Assembly: GCF_000021965.1 (NCBI RefSeq)
Contig: NC_011832.1
Location: forward strand, 2,273,242 to 2,337,241
Length of the DNA stretch: 64,000 bases
Direction: 5' to 3'
Source of the DNA: Methanosphaerula palustris E1-9c
GTDB lineage: Archaea; Halobacteriota; Methanomicrobia; Methanomicrobiales; Methanospirillaceae
Part shown: positions 17,640-27,201 of the stretch, one piece after another
Layout of the letters: each line of letters opens with the position of its first letter
Position numbering within the stretch: the stretch's first letter is position 1
The notes under the pieces: model-generated
What the model was told of the DNA's origin: nothing
The model's database searches: none
Seen by the model: only the letters and a program-made list of their open reading frames with translations
Translations under genes and position numbers: made by a program

Positions 17640-17891
17640 ATGAGCACCAAAATTAATGTATTAGATCATCTGATGGTCCCTGATCATCAGATCATGAGTG
17701 AAGAGGAGGTTAAAGCATTACTCTCCAGATACAAGATCACCTATGACCAGCTGCCTAGGGTGTATCATGACGATCCGGCGGTCAAACAGATCGGCGGAAA
17801 AGTCGGTGAGGTCGTCAAGATCGTGCGTATAAGCCAGACAGCAGGCACAGCTGAATCCTATCGTCTTATCATCAGAAGACCAAAAAAATAA
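17640..17891 (+). CDS. rpoH: RNA polymerase subunit H (RpoH/Rpb5 C-terminal type)
   Basis: This 83-residue protein matches the archaeal subunit H, the C-terminal assembly domain of eukaryotic Rpb5. It contains [27 protein letters not shown], then [26 protein letters not shown] and a closing [10 protein letters not shown]. It heads the polymerase operon as in most archaea. ATG 17640 is preceded by AAGGAGTGGGG. Upstream in-frame residues from GTG 17589 have no counterpart in the family. Confidence 0.93.
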   Translation: MSTKINVLDHLMVPDHQIMSEEEVKALLSRYKITYDQLPRVYHDDPAVKQIGGKVGEVVKIVRISQTAGTAESYRLIIRRPKK

Positions 17892-17955
17892 ACCGGGGCT
17901 GATATTTCTGTTAGATAGAAGCATCTTATCAAGGGCATATTTTTCCCACGAGCAC

Positions 17956-19467
17956 GTGGCACGCCATCAACTTGACTCTTTTAACAATTTTCTCCAGTAT
18001 AACCTCCAGAAAGTCGTAAATGAGCAGCGGGTGATTGAGACAGACATTGAAAACCGGGGCAAATCCAACGAACCCGTCTGGGTGGAACTCGGTACCATCG
18101 AAGTGAAGAAACCGTTGGTCCGCGAGGCCGACGGGTCTCAGAGCGAACTCTTCCCAACCGAGGCACGACTTCGGAACCTGACCTATGCGGCACCGATGCA
18201 CCTGGATATGACGCTGGTCCAGGGGGATGATCGGCAAGAAGCCGTTCTGACTACGATCGGACACCTGCCGATCATGATCGGATCATCAGCCTGCAATATG
18301 TATGGGATGCCCAACAGCGAGCGGATTCTGCATGGAGAGGATCCCCTCGATCCCGGGGGCTACTTCATCGTCAATGGTACAGAACGGGTGCTGATGACTC
18401 TGGAGGATCTTGCATCCAACAAGATCATGACCGAGTTCACCGAGCGGTACAATGAAAGGATCTATGTGGCGAAGGTCTTTTCCCAGTTCCGTGGCTACCG
18501 TGCGCTGGTCGTCGTCGAGCGGAACAAGAAGAACCTGCTCGAGGTCTCGTTCCCATCGGTCGCCGGACATTTGAAGTTCGTGGACCTGATGCGTGCACTC
18601 GGCATGGACAGCGACCACGCCGTCGTGGAAGCGGTCTCGACCGACGAGGACATTCTGACCTTTATGATGCAGAACCTCGAGGAGAGCTCCTGCGACTCGA
18701 TCGAGAGCGGGATCATGTATGTCGGGAAGAAACTTGCCCCTAACCAGACCAGGGACTACCAGCGCAAGCGTGCAGAGTTTGTACTCGACAACTACCTGCT
18801 CCCTCACCTCAACTACCTGATGCCAGCAAACCTGACCGAGGAAGACCCCGGATACCAGACGGCCGTCGAGGGTGTCCGGCTGGCCAAGGCCCATTTCCTC
18901 GGGCGGATGGCAGAGTCCTGTTTCGACCTGGTGCTGGACAAGCGGCGTATCGATGATAAAGATCATTACTCCAACAAGCGGCTGAAACTGGCCGGCGACC
19001 TGATGGAGGATCTCTTCCGGATCTCGCTGAACCGGTTGACCAGGGATATCAAGTACCAACTCGAGCGGGCAAGCATGCGCCATCGTGACCTCTCCATTGG
19101 AACAGCGGTCCGTGCCGATGTGTTGACCGAACGGTTGCTCCACCCCCTGGCTACAGGAAACTGGGTCGGGGGACGGACCGGGGTCTCGCAACTGCTTGAC
19201 CGGATCGATCACATGGCCGTGCTCTCGCACCTCCGCCGTGTGATCTCTCCACTCTCCCGTTCCCAGCCCCACTTCGAGGCTCGTGATCTGCATCCAACCC
19301 AGTGGGGACGGATCTGCCCGAGTGAGACGCCTGAAGGACCGAATTGTGGTCTTGTGAAGAATTTTGCACAGATGGTTGAGATCAGCAAAGGAGTGCAGGA
19401 CGAGGATGAGATCGTTGGTGTACTCTATAATCTTGGCGTTGAAGCGCTGAAGGGTGAGATGAGATGA
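17956..19467 (+). CDS. rpoB2: RNA polymerase subunit B'' (N-terminal half of split B)
   Basis: This is the N-terminal half of the second-largest subunit, split as in methanogens and halophiles. From GTG 17956 the product is 503 residues. It contains [25 protein letters not shown], the lobe and protrusion regions, and ends in the fork region [24 protein letters not shown]. The GTG is probably not the true start. Codons 17908-17955 read LLDRSILSRAYFSHEH, which aligns with the conserved SRxYFxxExxxxH beginning of B'' proteins, but they contain no ATG, GTG or TTG. A CTG at 17908 behind GGGGCTGAT may be used. The stop overlaps rpoB1 by four bases. Confidence 0.93.
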   Translation: MARHQLDSFNNFLQYNLQKVVNEQRVIETDIENRGKSNEPVWVELGTIEVKKPLVREADGSQSELFPTEARLRNLTYAAPMHLDMTLVQGDDRQEAVLTTIGHLPIMIGSSACNMYGMPNSERILHGEDPLDPGGYFIVNGTERVLMTLEDLASNKIMTEFTERYNERIYVAKVFSQFRGYRALVVVERNKKNLLEVSFPSVAGHLKFVDLMRALGMDSDHAVVEAVSTDEDILTFMMQNLEESSCDSIESGIMYVGKKLAPNQTRDYQRKRAEFVLDNYLLPHLNYLMPANLTEEDPGYQTAVEGVRLAKAHFLGRMAESCFDLVLDKRRIDDKDHYSNKRLKLAGDLMEDLFRISLNRLTRDIKYQLERASMRHRDLSIGTAVRADVLTERLLHPLATGNWVGGRTGVSQLLDRIDHMAVLSHLRRVISPLSRSQPHFEARDLHPTQWGRICPSETPEGPNCGLVKNFAQMVEISKGVQDEDEIVGVLYNLGVEALKGEMR

Positions 19468-21278
19468 AGAAGTCGAGAGTATTCGTCGACGGCGCGTTGA
19501 TCGGCCTGGCAGATGATCCGGAAGCCCTGATCGCCGATATCAGAAAGATGCGCAGGTCCGGCACAGTCTCGACAGAGGTCAATGCCAGTTACAAGCAGTA
19601 TAATGGCGATGTGATCATTCACACCGACCGGGGGCGGGCTCGCCGGCCTTTGATCGTGTTACAGAACGGCAAGCCCCTCATCTCCAACGAAGATCTGGAA
19701 CGGCTGAAGAAGAAGGAGATCACCTTCCAGGATCTGGTCACCCGTGGCCTGATCGAGATGATCGATGCAGAGGAAGAGGAGGATCTCTATATTGCAATCA
19801 ACGAGGATCAGGTGACCCCTGAACATACCCATCTCGAGGTCGATCCCTCCCTGATCCTCGGTATCGGGGCGGCCCATGTTCCATTCCCGGAGCACAATGC
19901 AAGTCCCCGTGTCACGATGGGTGCAGGGATGGTCAAGCAGGCCCTTGGGTTCTGCTCGGCCAATATGAAACTCCGTCCGGACACCCGTGGCCACCTGCTT
20001 CACTATGTCCAGAAGTCCCTGACCCGCACCCAGACATCTGAACTGATCGGTTCAGACGATCGGCCGGCCGGGCAGAACTTCGTCGTGGCCATCCTCAGTT
20101 ATGAAGGGTTCAACATTGAAGATGCGCTGATCTTCAACCGTGCCTCGATCGACCGCGGTCTCGGACGATCTCACTTCCTCCGGACCTACGAGGGCGAGGA
20201 GCGGCGGTACCCCGGCGGTCAGGTCGACCGGATCGAGATCCCCGACACTGAAGTGACCGGCGCCCATGGGGAAGAATACTACAAGAACCTGGACGATGAC
20301 GGTATCATCAACCCGGAGACGACCGTCTCTGAGAAGGATGTGCTGATCGGAAAGACCTCGCCGCCCCGGTTCCTGGAGGAGCCAAGCAGCGACCTGATCA
20401 CCGTCGAGAAACGGCGTGACACATCAGTCACGATGCGATCCAACGAGCATGGTATCGTCGATACTGTAATCATCACCGAAGGGGAGAACAGTTCCCGCCT
20501 GGTCAAGGTCAGGACCAGAGATCCCAGGATCCCCGAGATCGGAGACAAGTTCGCATCCAGGCACGGGCAGAAGGGAGTCATCGGTCTGATCGCCCCCCAG
20601 GAGGATATGCCCTTCACCGAGAGCGGCATGGTTCCTGATATCGTGATCAACCCGCACGCAATTCCGAGCCGGATGACGATCGGACATATGCTTGAGATGA
20701 TCGGAGGGAAGGTCGGTTCGCTCGAAGGACGCCGAATCAACGGAACCGCCTTCAGCGGAGAACTTGAAGCTGACCTCCGGTCCTCACTGAAGAAGTTCGG
20801 GTTCTCACCGACAGGCCGTGAGGTCATGTACGATGGACTCACCGGCAAGCGGTTCACCGCCGATATCTATGTTGGTGTGATCTACTATCAGAAGCTCTAC
20901 CACATGGTCTCAAGCAAGATGCACGCACGGTCCCGCGGACCGGTGCAGGTGCTGACCCGGCAGCCGACAGAAGGTCGTGCCAGGGAAGGAGGTCTCCGGT
21001 TTGGTGAGATGGAGCGGGATGTGATGATCGGTCACGGTGCCGCGATGGCACTCAAGGAGCGGTTGCTCGATGAATCCGACAAGGTGCAGCAGTATGTCTG
21101 CGCCAAGTGCGGAATGGTCGCGATGCTCGACCGAAAACGGAACACCACCCGCTGTCTGGTCTGCGGAAGCGAGACAGACATCTACTATGTCGAGATGAGT
21201 TATGCGTTCAAACTCCTCCTTGATGAGATGAAGAGCATGGGGATCGCCCCGCGCATGATCCTCGAGGATATGGTATAA
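19464..21278 (+). CDS. rpoB1: RNA polymerase subunit B' (C-terminal half of split B)
   Basis: This 604-residue C-terminal half of B supplies the hybrid-binding and clamp-anchor regions. Visible marks are [21 protein letters not shown], the catalytic-centre block [15 protein letters not shown] near residue 360, the [14 protein letters not shown] stretch, and [31 protein letters not shown]-terminal zinc site (CAKCGM and CLVCGS) lies from about 546. ATG 19464 overlaps the stop of rpoB2 as ATGA, which should couple translation of the two halves in equal amounts. Confidence 0.96.
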   Translation: MKKSRVFVDGALIGLADDPEALIADIRKMRRSGTVSTEVNASYKQYNGDVIIHTDRGRARRPLIVLQNGKPLISNEDLERLKKKEITFQDLVTRGLIEMIDAEEEEDLYIAINEDQVTPEHTHLEVDPSLILGIGAAHVPFPEHNASPRVTMGAGMVKQALGFCSANMKLRPDTRGHLLHYVQKSLTRTQTSELIGSDDRPAGQNFVVAILSYEGFNIEDALIFNRASIDRGLGRSHFLRTYEGEERRYPGGQVDRIEIPDTEVTGAHGEEYYKNLDDDGIINPETTVSEKDVLIGKTSPPRFLEEPSSDLITVEKRRDTSVTMRSNEHGIVDTVIITEGENSSRLVKVRTRDPRIPEIGDKFASRHGQKGVIGLIAPQEDMPFTESGMVPDIVINPHAIPSRMTIGHMLEMIGGKVGSLEGRRINGTAFSGELEADLRSSLKKFGFSPTGREVMYDGLTGKRFTADIYVGVIYYQKLYHMVSSKMHARSRGPVQVLTRQPTEGRAREGGLRFGEMERDVMIGHGAAMALKERLLDESDKVQQYVCAKCGMVAMLDRKRNTTRCLVCGSETDIYYVEMSYAFKLLLDEMKSMGIAPRMILEDMV

Positions 21279-21291
21279 GAGGTACTACTCC

Positions 21292-23934
21292 ATGCCAAGC
21301 CCAAAACGAATAGGAAAGATAGAGTTCGGTTTACTATCCCCAAAAGAGATCCGCACGATGAGTGTGCGGAAGATCATCTGGGCAGACACCTATGATGATG
21401 ACGGTTTCCCCTACCCCCAGGGGTTGATGGACCTCTCCCTCGGGGTGATCGACCCGGGACTCAGGTGCAAGACCTGTGACCAGAAGGCAGCGGACTGTCC
21501 AGGCCACTTCGGCCATATCGAACTCGCCAAGCCGGTGATTCATGTCGGCTACACCCGACTGATCCGGAAACTGCTGCGGGTCACCTGCAGAGAGTGCGGC
21601 AGACTGCTGCTCAGTTCCAGCGAGATCGAGAAGGTCACGATCACCTCTGAGGAAGACCTCACCGGGGATGTCCTCTCTGAGAAAGACATCAAGAAGGAAC
21701 GAACCTGTCCGCACTGCGATGAGCAGCAGTTGAAGATCAACTTTGAGAAACCAACGACCTTCTCAGAGGTGCTGCTTGAGGACGGGAAGAAGGTCGAGCA
21801 CAAACTGACCCCTGCAGACATCAGGGCCAGGCTCGAAAAGATCCCCGACTCCGACCTGCGGCTGCTCGGGATCAATCCCGATGTGGCCAGACCAGAGTGG
21901 ACGATCCTGACCGTGCTGCCAGTGCCGCCGGTCACGATGCGCCCCTCAATCATCCTCGAAAACGGACAGCGATCAGAGGATGACCTGACCCATAAACTGG
22001 TCGACATCATTAGGATCAACCAGCGGTTCAAAGAGAACCAGGATGCCGGCGCCCCCCAGTTGATCATTGAGGATCTCTGGGAACTGCTCCAGTACCATGT
22101 GACCACCTACCTGGACAACGAGGTGGCCGGATGCCCGCCTGCCCGCCATAGAAGCGGCAGGCCATTAAAGACGCTCTCGCAGCGGTTGAAGGGGAAGGAC
22201 GGACGGTTCAGAGGATCCTTGAGCGGAAAACGTGTGAATTTCTCTGCTCGAACGGTCATCTCGCCAAACCCGAACCTCTCGATCAGCGAGGTTGGGATCC
22301 CGATCGGGATTGCAAACGAGATGTCGGTCCCGGTCCGGGTGACCCCCTATAATATTGAAGAACTCAGGGTCTATGTCAGAAAAGGGCCGAACAGAGAGGG
22401 TTTGAAGGACATCTGTGGAGCCAACTATGTGATCCGACCTGACAATCGCCGGCTCAGACTCGCCGATGGAAACCTGGAGACGATCGCAGAGCAGATCGAA
22501 CCGGGCTGGACCGTCGAACGGCAGCTTCGCGACGGGGATATCGTCCTCTTCAACCGTCAACCATCTCTACACCGCATGAGTATCATGGCTCACCGGATCA
22601 AAGTGATGGAGGGAAGAACCTTCAGGTTGAACCCGGCTGTCTGTCCTCCTTACAACGCCGACTTCGATGGCGACGAGATGAACCTGCACGTGCCGCAGAC
22701 TGAGGAAGCGAGGGCAGAAGCTTCGATCCTCGTCGCAGTCCAGCAGAATATTCTCTCGCCCCGGTTCGGAGGCCCGATCATCGGAGGGATCCATGATCAC
22801 ATCTCTGGGATCTTCATGCTGACGCATGACCTCCGCTGGTTCGCCAAGGATGACTTCCTGTACCTGCTGAAGTATTACGACTTCGATCACATGCCAGAGC
22901 CTGGCAAGATCGAGAATGGAATCCCGTACTGGTCCAACAAGCAGGTCTTCAGCATGATCCTGCCGAACGAACTGAACATGGTCTTCAAGGCCAGTTCCTG
23001 TGCGAACTGTGATGTCTGTGTCAAGGACCAGTGCGAGCGGGACGCCTTCGTCCGGATCCTTGAAGGTCAACTGATCACCGGGACGATCGACAAGAAATCG
23101 ATCGGTGCGTTCGATGGTGAAATCCTGAACAGGATCATCCGGCAGTACGGTATGGAGCGGGCGGCCAAGTTCATCGACGATATGACGAAACTCTCGATCA
23201 AGGGTATCATGATCGACGGATTCTCGTTCGGTATCGACGATGAAGATCTCTCCAAGACCGAGTACGGCCAGATCGATGAGGTGCTCGACAATGCGACCAC
23301 CGATGTGAACAGGCGAATTCGGATCTACGAGGACGGACAGCTCGAACCAATGCCAGGACGGACACCTGAAGAGACGCTTGAGATGCAGATCATGCAGGTG
23401 CTCGGCAAGAGCCGAGACCGGACTGGTGAGATTGCTGGGGCCCACCTCGGGCTCGGGAACAGCGCGGTGCTGATGGCTGTATCAGGAGCCAGAGGGTCGA
23501 TGCTGAACCTGACCCAGATGGCCGGCTGTATCGGCCAGCAGTCCGTTCGTGGTGAGCGGATCGTGAGAGGATACTTCGGAAGGACTCTGCCGCACTTCAA
23601 ACGGGGAGACCGCGGAGCAGATGCCCACGGATTCGTCAAGCACAGTTATAAAAGCGGGCTGAACCCGACCGAATTCTTCTTCCATGCCATCGGTGGCAGG
23701 GAAGGGCTGGTGGACACTGCAGTCAGAACGTCGCAGAGCGGGTATCTGCAGCGGCGGCTGATCAATGCGTTGCAGGATCTGAAGGTCGAGTATGACGGAA
23801 CGGTTCGAACCACAGGGAGACGGATCATCCAGTTCAGATACGGAGAGGACGGAACAGACCCCATGCGGGGATCGTTCGGGGACCCGGTCGATGTGAAAGG
23901 TATCATCGAGAGCGTGCTCAAGGAGGAGGTCTGA
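21292..23934 (+). CDS. rpoA1: RNA polymerase subunit A' (N-terminal part of largest subunit)
   Basis: This 880-residue subunit holds the magnesium-binding NADFDGDEM near residue 454. An N-terminal zinc motif [17 protein letters not shown] starts near 59, and a second CRECGR/CPHCDE site follows. A further cysteine group, [17 protein letters not shown] near 566, is of the type seen in some archaeal A' subunits and may bind zinc or iron-sulfur. The bridge-helix region [23 protein letters not shown] is near the end. Thirteen bases separate it from rpoB1. The stop overlaps rpoA2 by one base. Confidence 0.96.
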   Translation: MPSPKRIGKIEFGLLSPKEIRTMSVRKIIWADTYDDDGFPYPQGLMDLSLGVIDPGLRCKTCDQKAADCPGHFGHIELAKPVIHVGYTRLIRKLLRVTCRECGRLLLSSSEIEKVTITSEEDLTGDVLSEKDIKKERTCPHCDEQQLKINFEKPTTFSEVLLEDGKKVEHKLTPADIRARLEKIPDSDLRLLGINPDVARPEWTILTVLPVPPVTMRPSIILENGQRSEDDLTHKLVDIIRINQRFKENQDAGAPQLIIEDLWELLQYHVTTYLDNEVAGCPPARHRSGRPLKTLSQRLKGKDGRFRGSLSGKRVNFSARTVISPNPNLSISEVGIPIGIANEMSVPVRVTPYNIEELRVYVRKGPNREGLKDICGANYVIRPDNRRLRLADGNLETIAEQIEPGWTVERQLRDGDIVLFNRQPSLHRMSIMAHRIKVMEGRTFRLNPAVCPPYNADFDGDEMNLHVPQTEEARAEASILVAVQQNILSPRFGGPIIGGIHDHISGIFMLTHDLRWFAKDDFLYLLKYYDFDHMPEPGKIENGIPYWSNKQVFSMILPNELNMVFKASSCANCDVCVKDQCERDAFVRILEGQLITGTIDKKSIGAFDGEILNRIIRQYGMERAAKFIDDMTKLSIKGIMIDGFSFGIDDEDLSKTEYGQIDEVLDNATTDVNRRIRIYEDGQLEPMPGRTPEETLEMQIMQVLGKSRDRTGEIAGAHLGLGNSAVLMAVSGARGSMLNLTQMAGCIGQQSVRGERIVRGYFGRTLPHFKRGDRGADAHGFVKHSYKSGLNPTEFFFHAIGGREGLVDTAVRTSQSGYLQRRLINALQDLKVEYDGTVRTTGRRIIQFRYGEDGTDPMRGSFGDPVDVKGIIESVLKEEV

Positions 23935-25121
23935 TGTTACCACCGGAAATGGAATCTGCCATCGATGCAGCGGCGCTCCCTGATCTAACCAAGAAACAGA
24001 TTAGAGACACCCTGGATGGGAAAACAGTCACCGAGGAGGAGTTTGCAAAAATTCTGAGACTCGTCGAAGGTGAGTTCAAGAGCACCAGAATCGAACCGCT
24101 CGAAGCGGTCGGTGTGATCGCTGCCCAGTCGATCGGTGAACCGGGTACGCAGATGACGATGCGTACCTTCCACTACGCAGGGGTGGCTGAGATCAACGTG
24201 ACGCTCGGTCTGCCTCGTCTGATAGAGATCATGGACGCCCGGCGCGAACCCTCAACGCCGACGATGACCGTCCACCTCTCAGACGAATACAACAACGACC
24301 GTGACAAGGCCAGGATGGTCTCCTGGCAGATCGAAGCCGCACCCCTGCATGAGTTCGGGGACATCATCACCGACATGGAGAACATGCAGGTGCTGGTCAA
24401 GCTGAACAAGGCGGTCTGCGAAAAGCGAAAGATCTCAGTCGATGTGGTCAGCGAGACTGCACCCCGGAAGATCCGGGAACGGCGGCATTACCGCGACTTC
24501 GAGGCAGAGGCGAATATCGATGAAGCGATCATCACCTTCACCCCCAAGGATCGTGAGAGTTATCAGAACCTCTTCCAACTCGCAGAACACGTTCGGAACG
24601 TGATCGTGCAGGGGATTGATGATATCGAGCGTGTCGTGGTCAGAAAAGAGAGCGGAGAGTATATACTTTATACTGAAGGCTCCAACCTTAAGGATGTCTT
24701 TGAGGTTGCTGGCGTCGACACCTCCCGGACCCGAACCAACAACATCAGCGAGATCTCGCAGGTGCTTGGCATTGAAGCGGCCAGGAATGCGATCATCGCT
24801 GAAGCTCTCAGCACGCTGGGAGAACAGGGTATCAGGGTCGATGTACGGCATATCATGCTGGTCTCAGATATGATGTGCATGGATGGGGAAGTCAAGCAGA
24901 TCGGCCGTCACGGTATCGCAGGTGAGAAGGAGAGTGTCCTCTCAAGGGCCGCCTTTGAGGTGACCGTGAACCATCTTCTCGACGCAGCAGTCGCAAACGA
25001 AGTTGATGAACTGAACGGTGTTACAGAGAACGTGATTGTGGGCCAGCCGATCCAGCTCGGAACCGGAGATGTCAAATTAATTGCAAGGCCCAGAAACCAG
25101 GAGAATTCTAATGGATTTTAA
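23934..25121 (+). CDS. rpoA2: RNA polymerase subunit A'' (C-terminal part of largest subunit)
   Basis: This 395-residue subunit carries the trigger-loop end and the jaw/clamp base. It contains [42 protein letters not shown] early on and ends with the conserved [37 protein letters not shown]. Together with A' it makes the archaeal equivalent of bacterial beta-prime. Translation starts in TGATG with rpoA1. The 3' end overlaps the L30e gene by 11 bases. Confidence 0.96.
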   Translation: MLPPEMESAIDAAALPDLTKKQIRDTLDGKTVTEEEFAKILRLVEGEFKSTRIEPLEAVGVIAAQSIGEPGTQMTMRTFHYAGVAEINVTLGLPRLIEIMDARREPSTPTMTVHLSDEYNNDRDKARMVSWQIEAAPLHEFGDIITDMENMQVLVKLNKAVCEKRKISVDVVSETAPRKIRERRHYRDFEAEANIDEAIITFTPKDRESYQNLFQLAEHVRNVIVQGIDDIERVVVRKESGEYILYTEGSNLKDVFEVAGVDTSRTRTNNISEISQVLGIEAARNAIIAEALSTLGEQGIRVDVRHIMLVSDMMCMDGEVKQIGRHGIAGEKESVLSRAAFEVTVNHLLDAAVANEVDELNGVTENVIVGQPIQLGTGDVKLIARPRNQENSNGF

Positions 25122-25401
25122 TGCTTCACTCAGAAAGGCCATCAAGACAGGCGATGTCCTGCTCGGCCAGAACTCTACAGCAGAATGTATCAAGGATGGA
25201 AAAGCCCAGATGATCGTCGTCGCAGCAAACTGCCCGTCCACCTATCGGACCATGCTGGACGAACAGAACGATGTCTACGTCCACACCTATGAAGGATCGA
25301 GCATGCAGCTCGGAAAGGCATGCGGAAAGCCGTTCATGGTCAGCGCACTCGCCATCGTCAATGCCGGCGAGTCGGATATCATCAGTCTCAAGAGGGCGTA
25401 A
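25111..25401 (+). CDS. rpl30e: Ribosomal protein L30e
   Basis: This 96-residue member of the L7Ae/L30e RNA-binding family is placed, as usual in archaea, between rpoA2 and nusA. It has [37 protein letters not shown] and the C-terminal [32 protein letters not shown] 25111 is preceded by GGAGAATTCTA and lies inside the last codons of rpoA2. It may bind kink-turns in rRNA, as its relatives do. Confidence 0.92.
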   Translation: MDFNASLRKAIKTGDVLLGQNSTAECIKDGKAQMIVVAANCPSTYRTMLDEQNDVYVHTYEGSSMQLGKACGKPFMVSALAIVNAGESDIISLKRA

Positions 25402-25403
25402 CT

Positions 25404-25850
25404 ATGGGAGAAGTTCTGTTAACAGAGGACTGTATGCGCCTGATCTCACAGTTCGAAAGCCTGACCGGTGCAGGCAGCCGTGACTGTGTGATCGATGATC
25501 GGAACGAACGTATCATCTACGTGATCAACCCCGGCGAAATGGGGCTTGCGATCGGCAAGAAAGGGGCCAGCATCAAGAAAGCCTCCGACGTGATGGGCAA
25601 GCGGATTGAGGTTGTCGAATACTCCGACGATCCCGAACAGTTCATCAAGAACTGTTTCCTTCCGGCCCAGGTCGTCTCGGTGGAATTCGAGGAGAGCGAA
25701 GAGGGGCCGGTCGCCCATGTCGAGGTCAGAGAGGAGGACCGTGGGATTGCGATCGGAAAGGAAGGTAAGAACATCTTCAAGGCCAAGCGTCTCTCCCAGC
25801 GGCAGCATGATATCGCTGATGTTCAACTCGAACAGAGCGAGATCAGTTAA
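25404..25850 (+). CDS. nusA: NusA-like transcription factor (two KH domains)
   Basis: This 148-residue archaeal NusA lacks the bacterial S1 and N-terminal domains and consists of two KH RNA-binding domains. GxxG loops are visible as AIGKKGASIKKA near residue 50 and AIGKEGKNIFKAKRL near 118. It starts two bases after the L30e stop and closes the operon. In many archaea rps12, rps7 and elongation factors follow. Here a T-run and an unrelated gene follow instead. Confidence 0.92.
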   Translation: MGEVLLTEDCMRLISQFESLTGAGSRDCVIDDRNERIIYVINPGEMGLAIGKKGASIKKASDVMGKRIEVVEYSDDPEQFIKNCFLPAQVVSVEFEESEEGPVAHVEVREEDRGIAIGKEGKNIFKAKRLSQRQHDIADVQLEQSEIS

Positions 25851-25854
25851 AACC

Positions 25855-25861
25855 TTTTTTT
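25855..25861 (+). terminator. T-run terminator after nusA
   Basis: Seven consecutive T start five bases after the nusA stop. A new TATA-like TTTTATAC near 25900 precedes the next gene, supporting an operon end here. Confidence 0.5.
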
Positions 25862-25945
25862 CATCGATCTTCAGACGATCACCGTCATCGATCGAACTGT
25901 TTTATACAAGAGTACTCGAAGAGGTACATCAGGTGTATATCAACA

Positions 25946-26929
25946 GTGTCCCCAAGATCCTGCAGTAAGCTCCCCTGGCTGGTCGTGTCAGGCTACGGTG
26001 CCCATATCAAGTCTACTCCCCGTTTACTTATCGTTCAGAAGAATGGGACCACCACCGAGTACCCGATCGGAGATGTGCACCACCTGCTGGTGGTCGGTGG
26101 GCATACGATCCATTCGGCAGTGTTGCAGCATATGCAGAACGCAGGAAACTGGGTCTCTTTCTTCGCAGCTGACGGCACCCCCGTCGGGCTTATCCGACCC
26201 CCTGAAGACAGGGTCGATGAACAGGTCCGTGCCATCCAGCGGCATGCCCCTGCCCACAGTTATGCACTCGGGATCACCAGAGCCGCACTTGGGAGAAGAC
26301 TGCAGGTGATCGGAGAGACGACCGTGGTCACCGGGGAGAGCCCGCTCTATCAGGGGGAACTGGAGGTACTGCAGGACGCGCGGCAGGAACTCGAATACCT
26401 GGTCACTCTCGATGAGATACGCAGGCTCCACCGGCTGGCCACCGACATGTACTATGAGATCATGGCCCGCACGATCCCCAAAGGAACCGGGTTTCGGCGG
26501 AGGACAGCCCGGCCGTACATGGATCCCGTAAACACGATGCTCTCGTTCTCATATGGGATTCTCTCCGGAGTCTGCGCCGTTCATCTGGCAGGAGCACACC
26601 TGGATGCCAATATCGGCCTGCTTCACCAGGGGGAACGAGCACTAGTGAGGGATCTTACAGAACTCTTTAAACCGCAGATGGTCGACCAGCCCATCTTCGC
26701 CCTGGTCAGACAGGGGATCACTGCAAGCGATTATGAGATTGGGGAGAGCCGGTGCACCCTCTCGGACGCACTGATCCGGCGAATGCTACTGCACCTACAG
26801 ACATCGATTGAAGTGACAGCGATCGGCAGACAGGTAGAGATGCTCGCCGATGCGCTGATCAGGAATCGCGAATTCCAGATCCTCGACCCTGCAGAGTTCT
26901 TACCCCGCATCCCCCTGAAAAACCATTAA
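25946..26929 (+). CDS. Solo Cas1 homologue with substituted catalytic glutamate
   Basis: This 327-residue Cas1-family protein has the N-terminal beta domain (LVVSGYGAHIKS to ADGTPVGLIRP, residues 12-85). The helical domain has FRRRTARPYMDPVNTMLSFSYGIL from 183, GLLHQGER with H227, and DLTELFKP with D236/E239. In active Cas1 the metal-binding Glu sits seven residues before the Tyr of EGxAAxxY. Here that position is H162 (LHRLATDMYY). No other cas gene or repeat array is in the window. The GTG start follows GGTGTATATC; a TATA box is near 25900. It overlaps the acylphosphatase gene tail-to-tail by four bases. It may be a repurposed integrase fold. Confidence 0.8.
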   Translation: MSPRSCSKLPWLVVSGYGAHIKSTPRLLIVQKNGTTTEYPIGDVHHLLVVGGHTIHSAVLQHMQNAGNWVSFFAADGTPVGLIRPPEDRVDEQVRAIQRHAPAHSYALGITRAALGRRLQVIGETTVVTGESPLYQGELEVLQDARQELEYLVTLDEIRRLHRLATDMYYEIMARTIPKGTGFRRRTARPYMDPVNTMLSFSYGILSGVCAVHLAGAHLDANIGLLHQGERALVRDLTELFKPQMVDQPIFALVRQGITASDYEIGESRCTLSDALIRRMLLHLQTSIEVTAIGRQVEMLADALIRNREFQILDPAEFLPRIPLKNH

Positions 26930-27201
26930 AAAAGACCGCGCCTGATAGAAAAATCCTGAAAATCAGCCCCCTCAATCTCATGCACCCGGATATCCCGGAT
27001 GATCGCACGCGGACAGCTGTACAGCATCGATATAAACTTCTCCAGGATCACCGCCTCCGTCACCGCATAGACCCTGACCCTGCCATCGGTCATGTTCATC
27101 ACCTCGCCGTTGATGATCAGGGACTCGGCTATCCGCTTCACACAGGCACGAAATCCGACGGACTGAACACGGCCAGTGATCAGGATCTCGACACCCATCA
27201 C
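26926..27201 (-). CDS. Acylphosphatase
   Basis: This 91-residue protein has the acylphosphatase signature GRVQSVGFRACVKRIA, including the phosphate-binding Arg, and the Asn of VMNMTDGRVRVYA. It hydrolyses acyl-phosphate bonds such as acetyl phosphate. Its start overlaps the stop of the giant repeat protein by four bases, so the two are one operon. ATG 27198, giving MGVEIL, is an alternative start. It is an ordinary family member of normal length. Confidence 0.85.
   Translation of the reverse strand: MMGVEILITGRVQSVGFRACVKRIAESLIINGEVMNMTDGRVRVYAVTEAVILEKFISMLYSCPRAIIRDIRVHEIEGADFQDFSIRRGLF

Noticed and set aside
25862-25945. CRISPR repeats near the Cas1 homologue
   Set aside because: No regularly spaced direct repeats were found here or elsewhere in the window.
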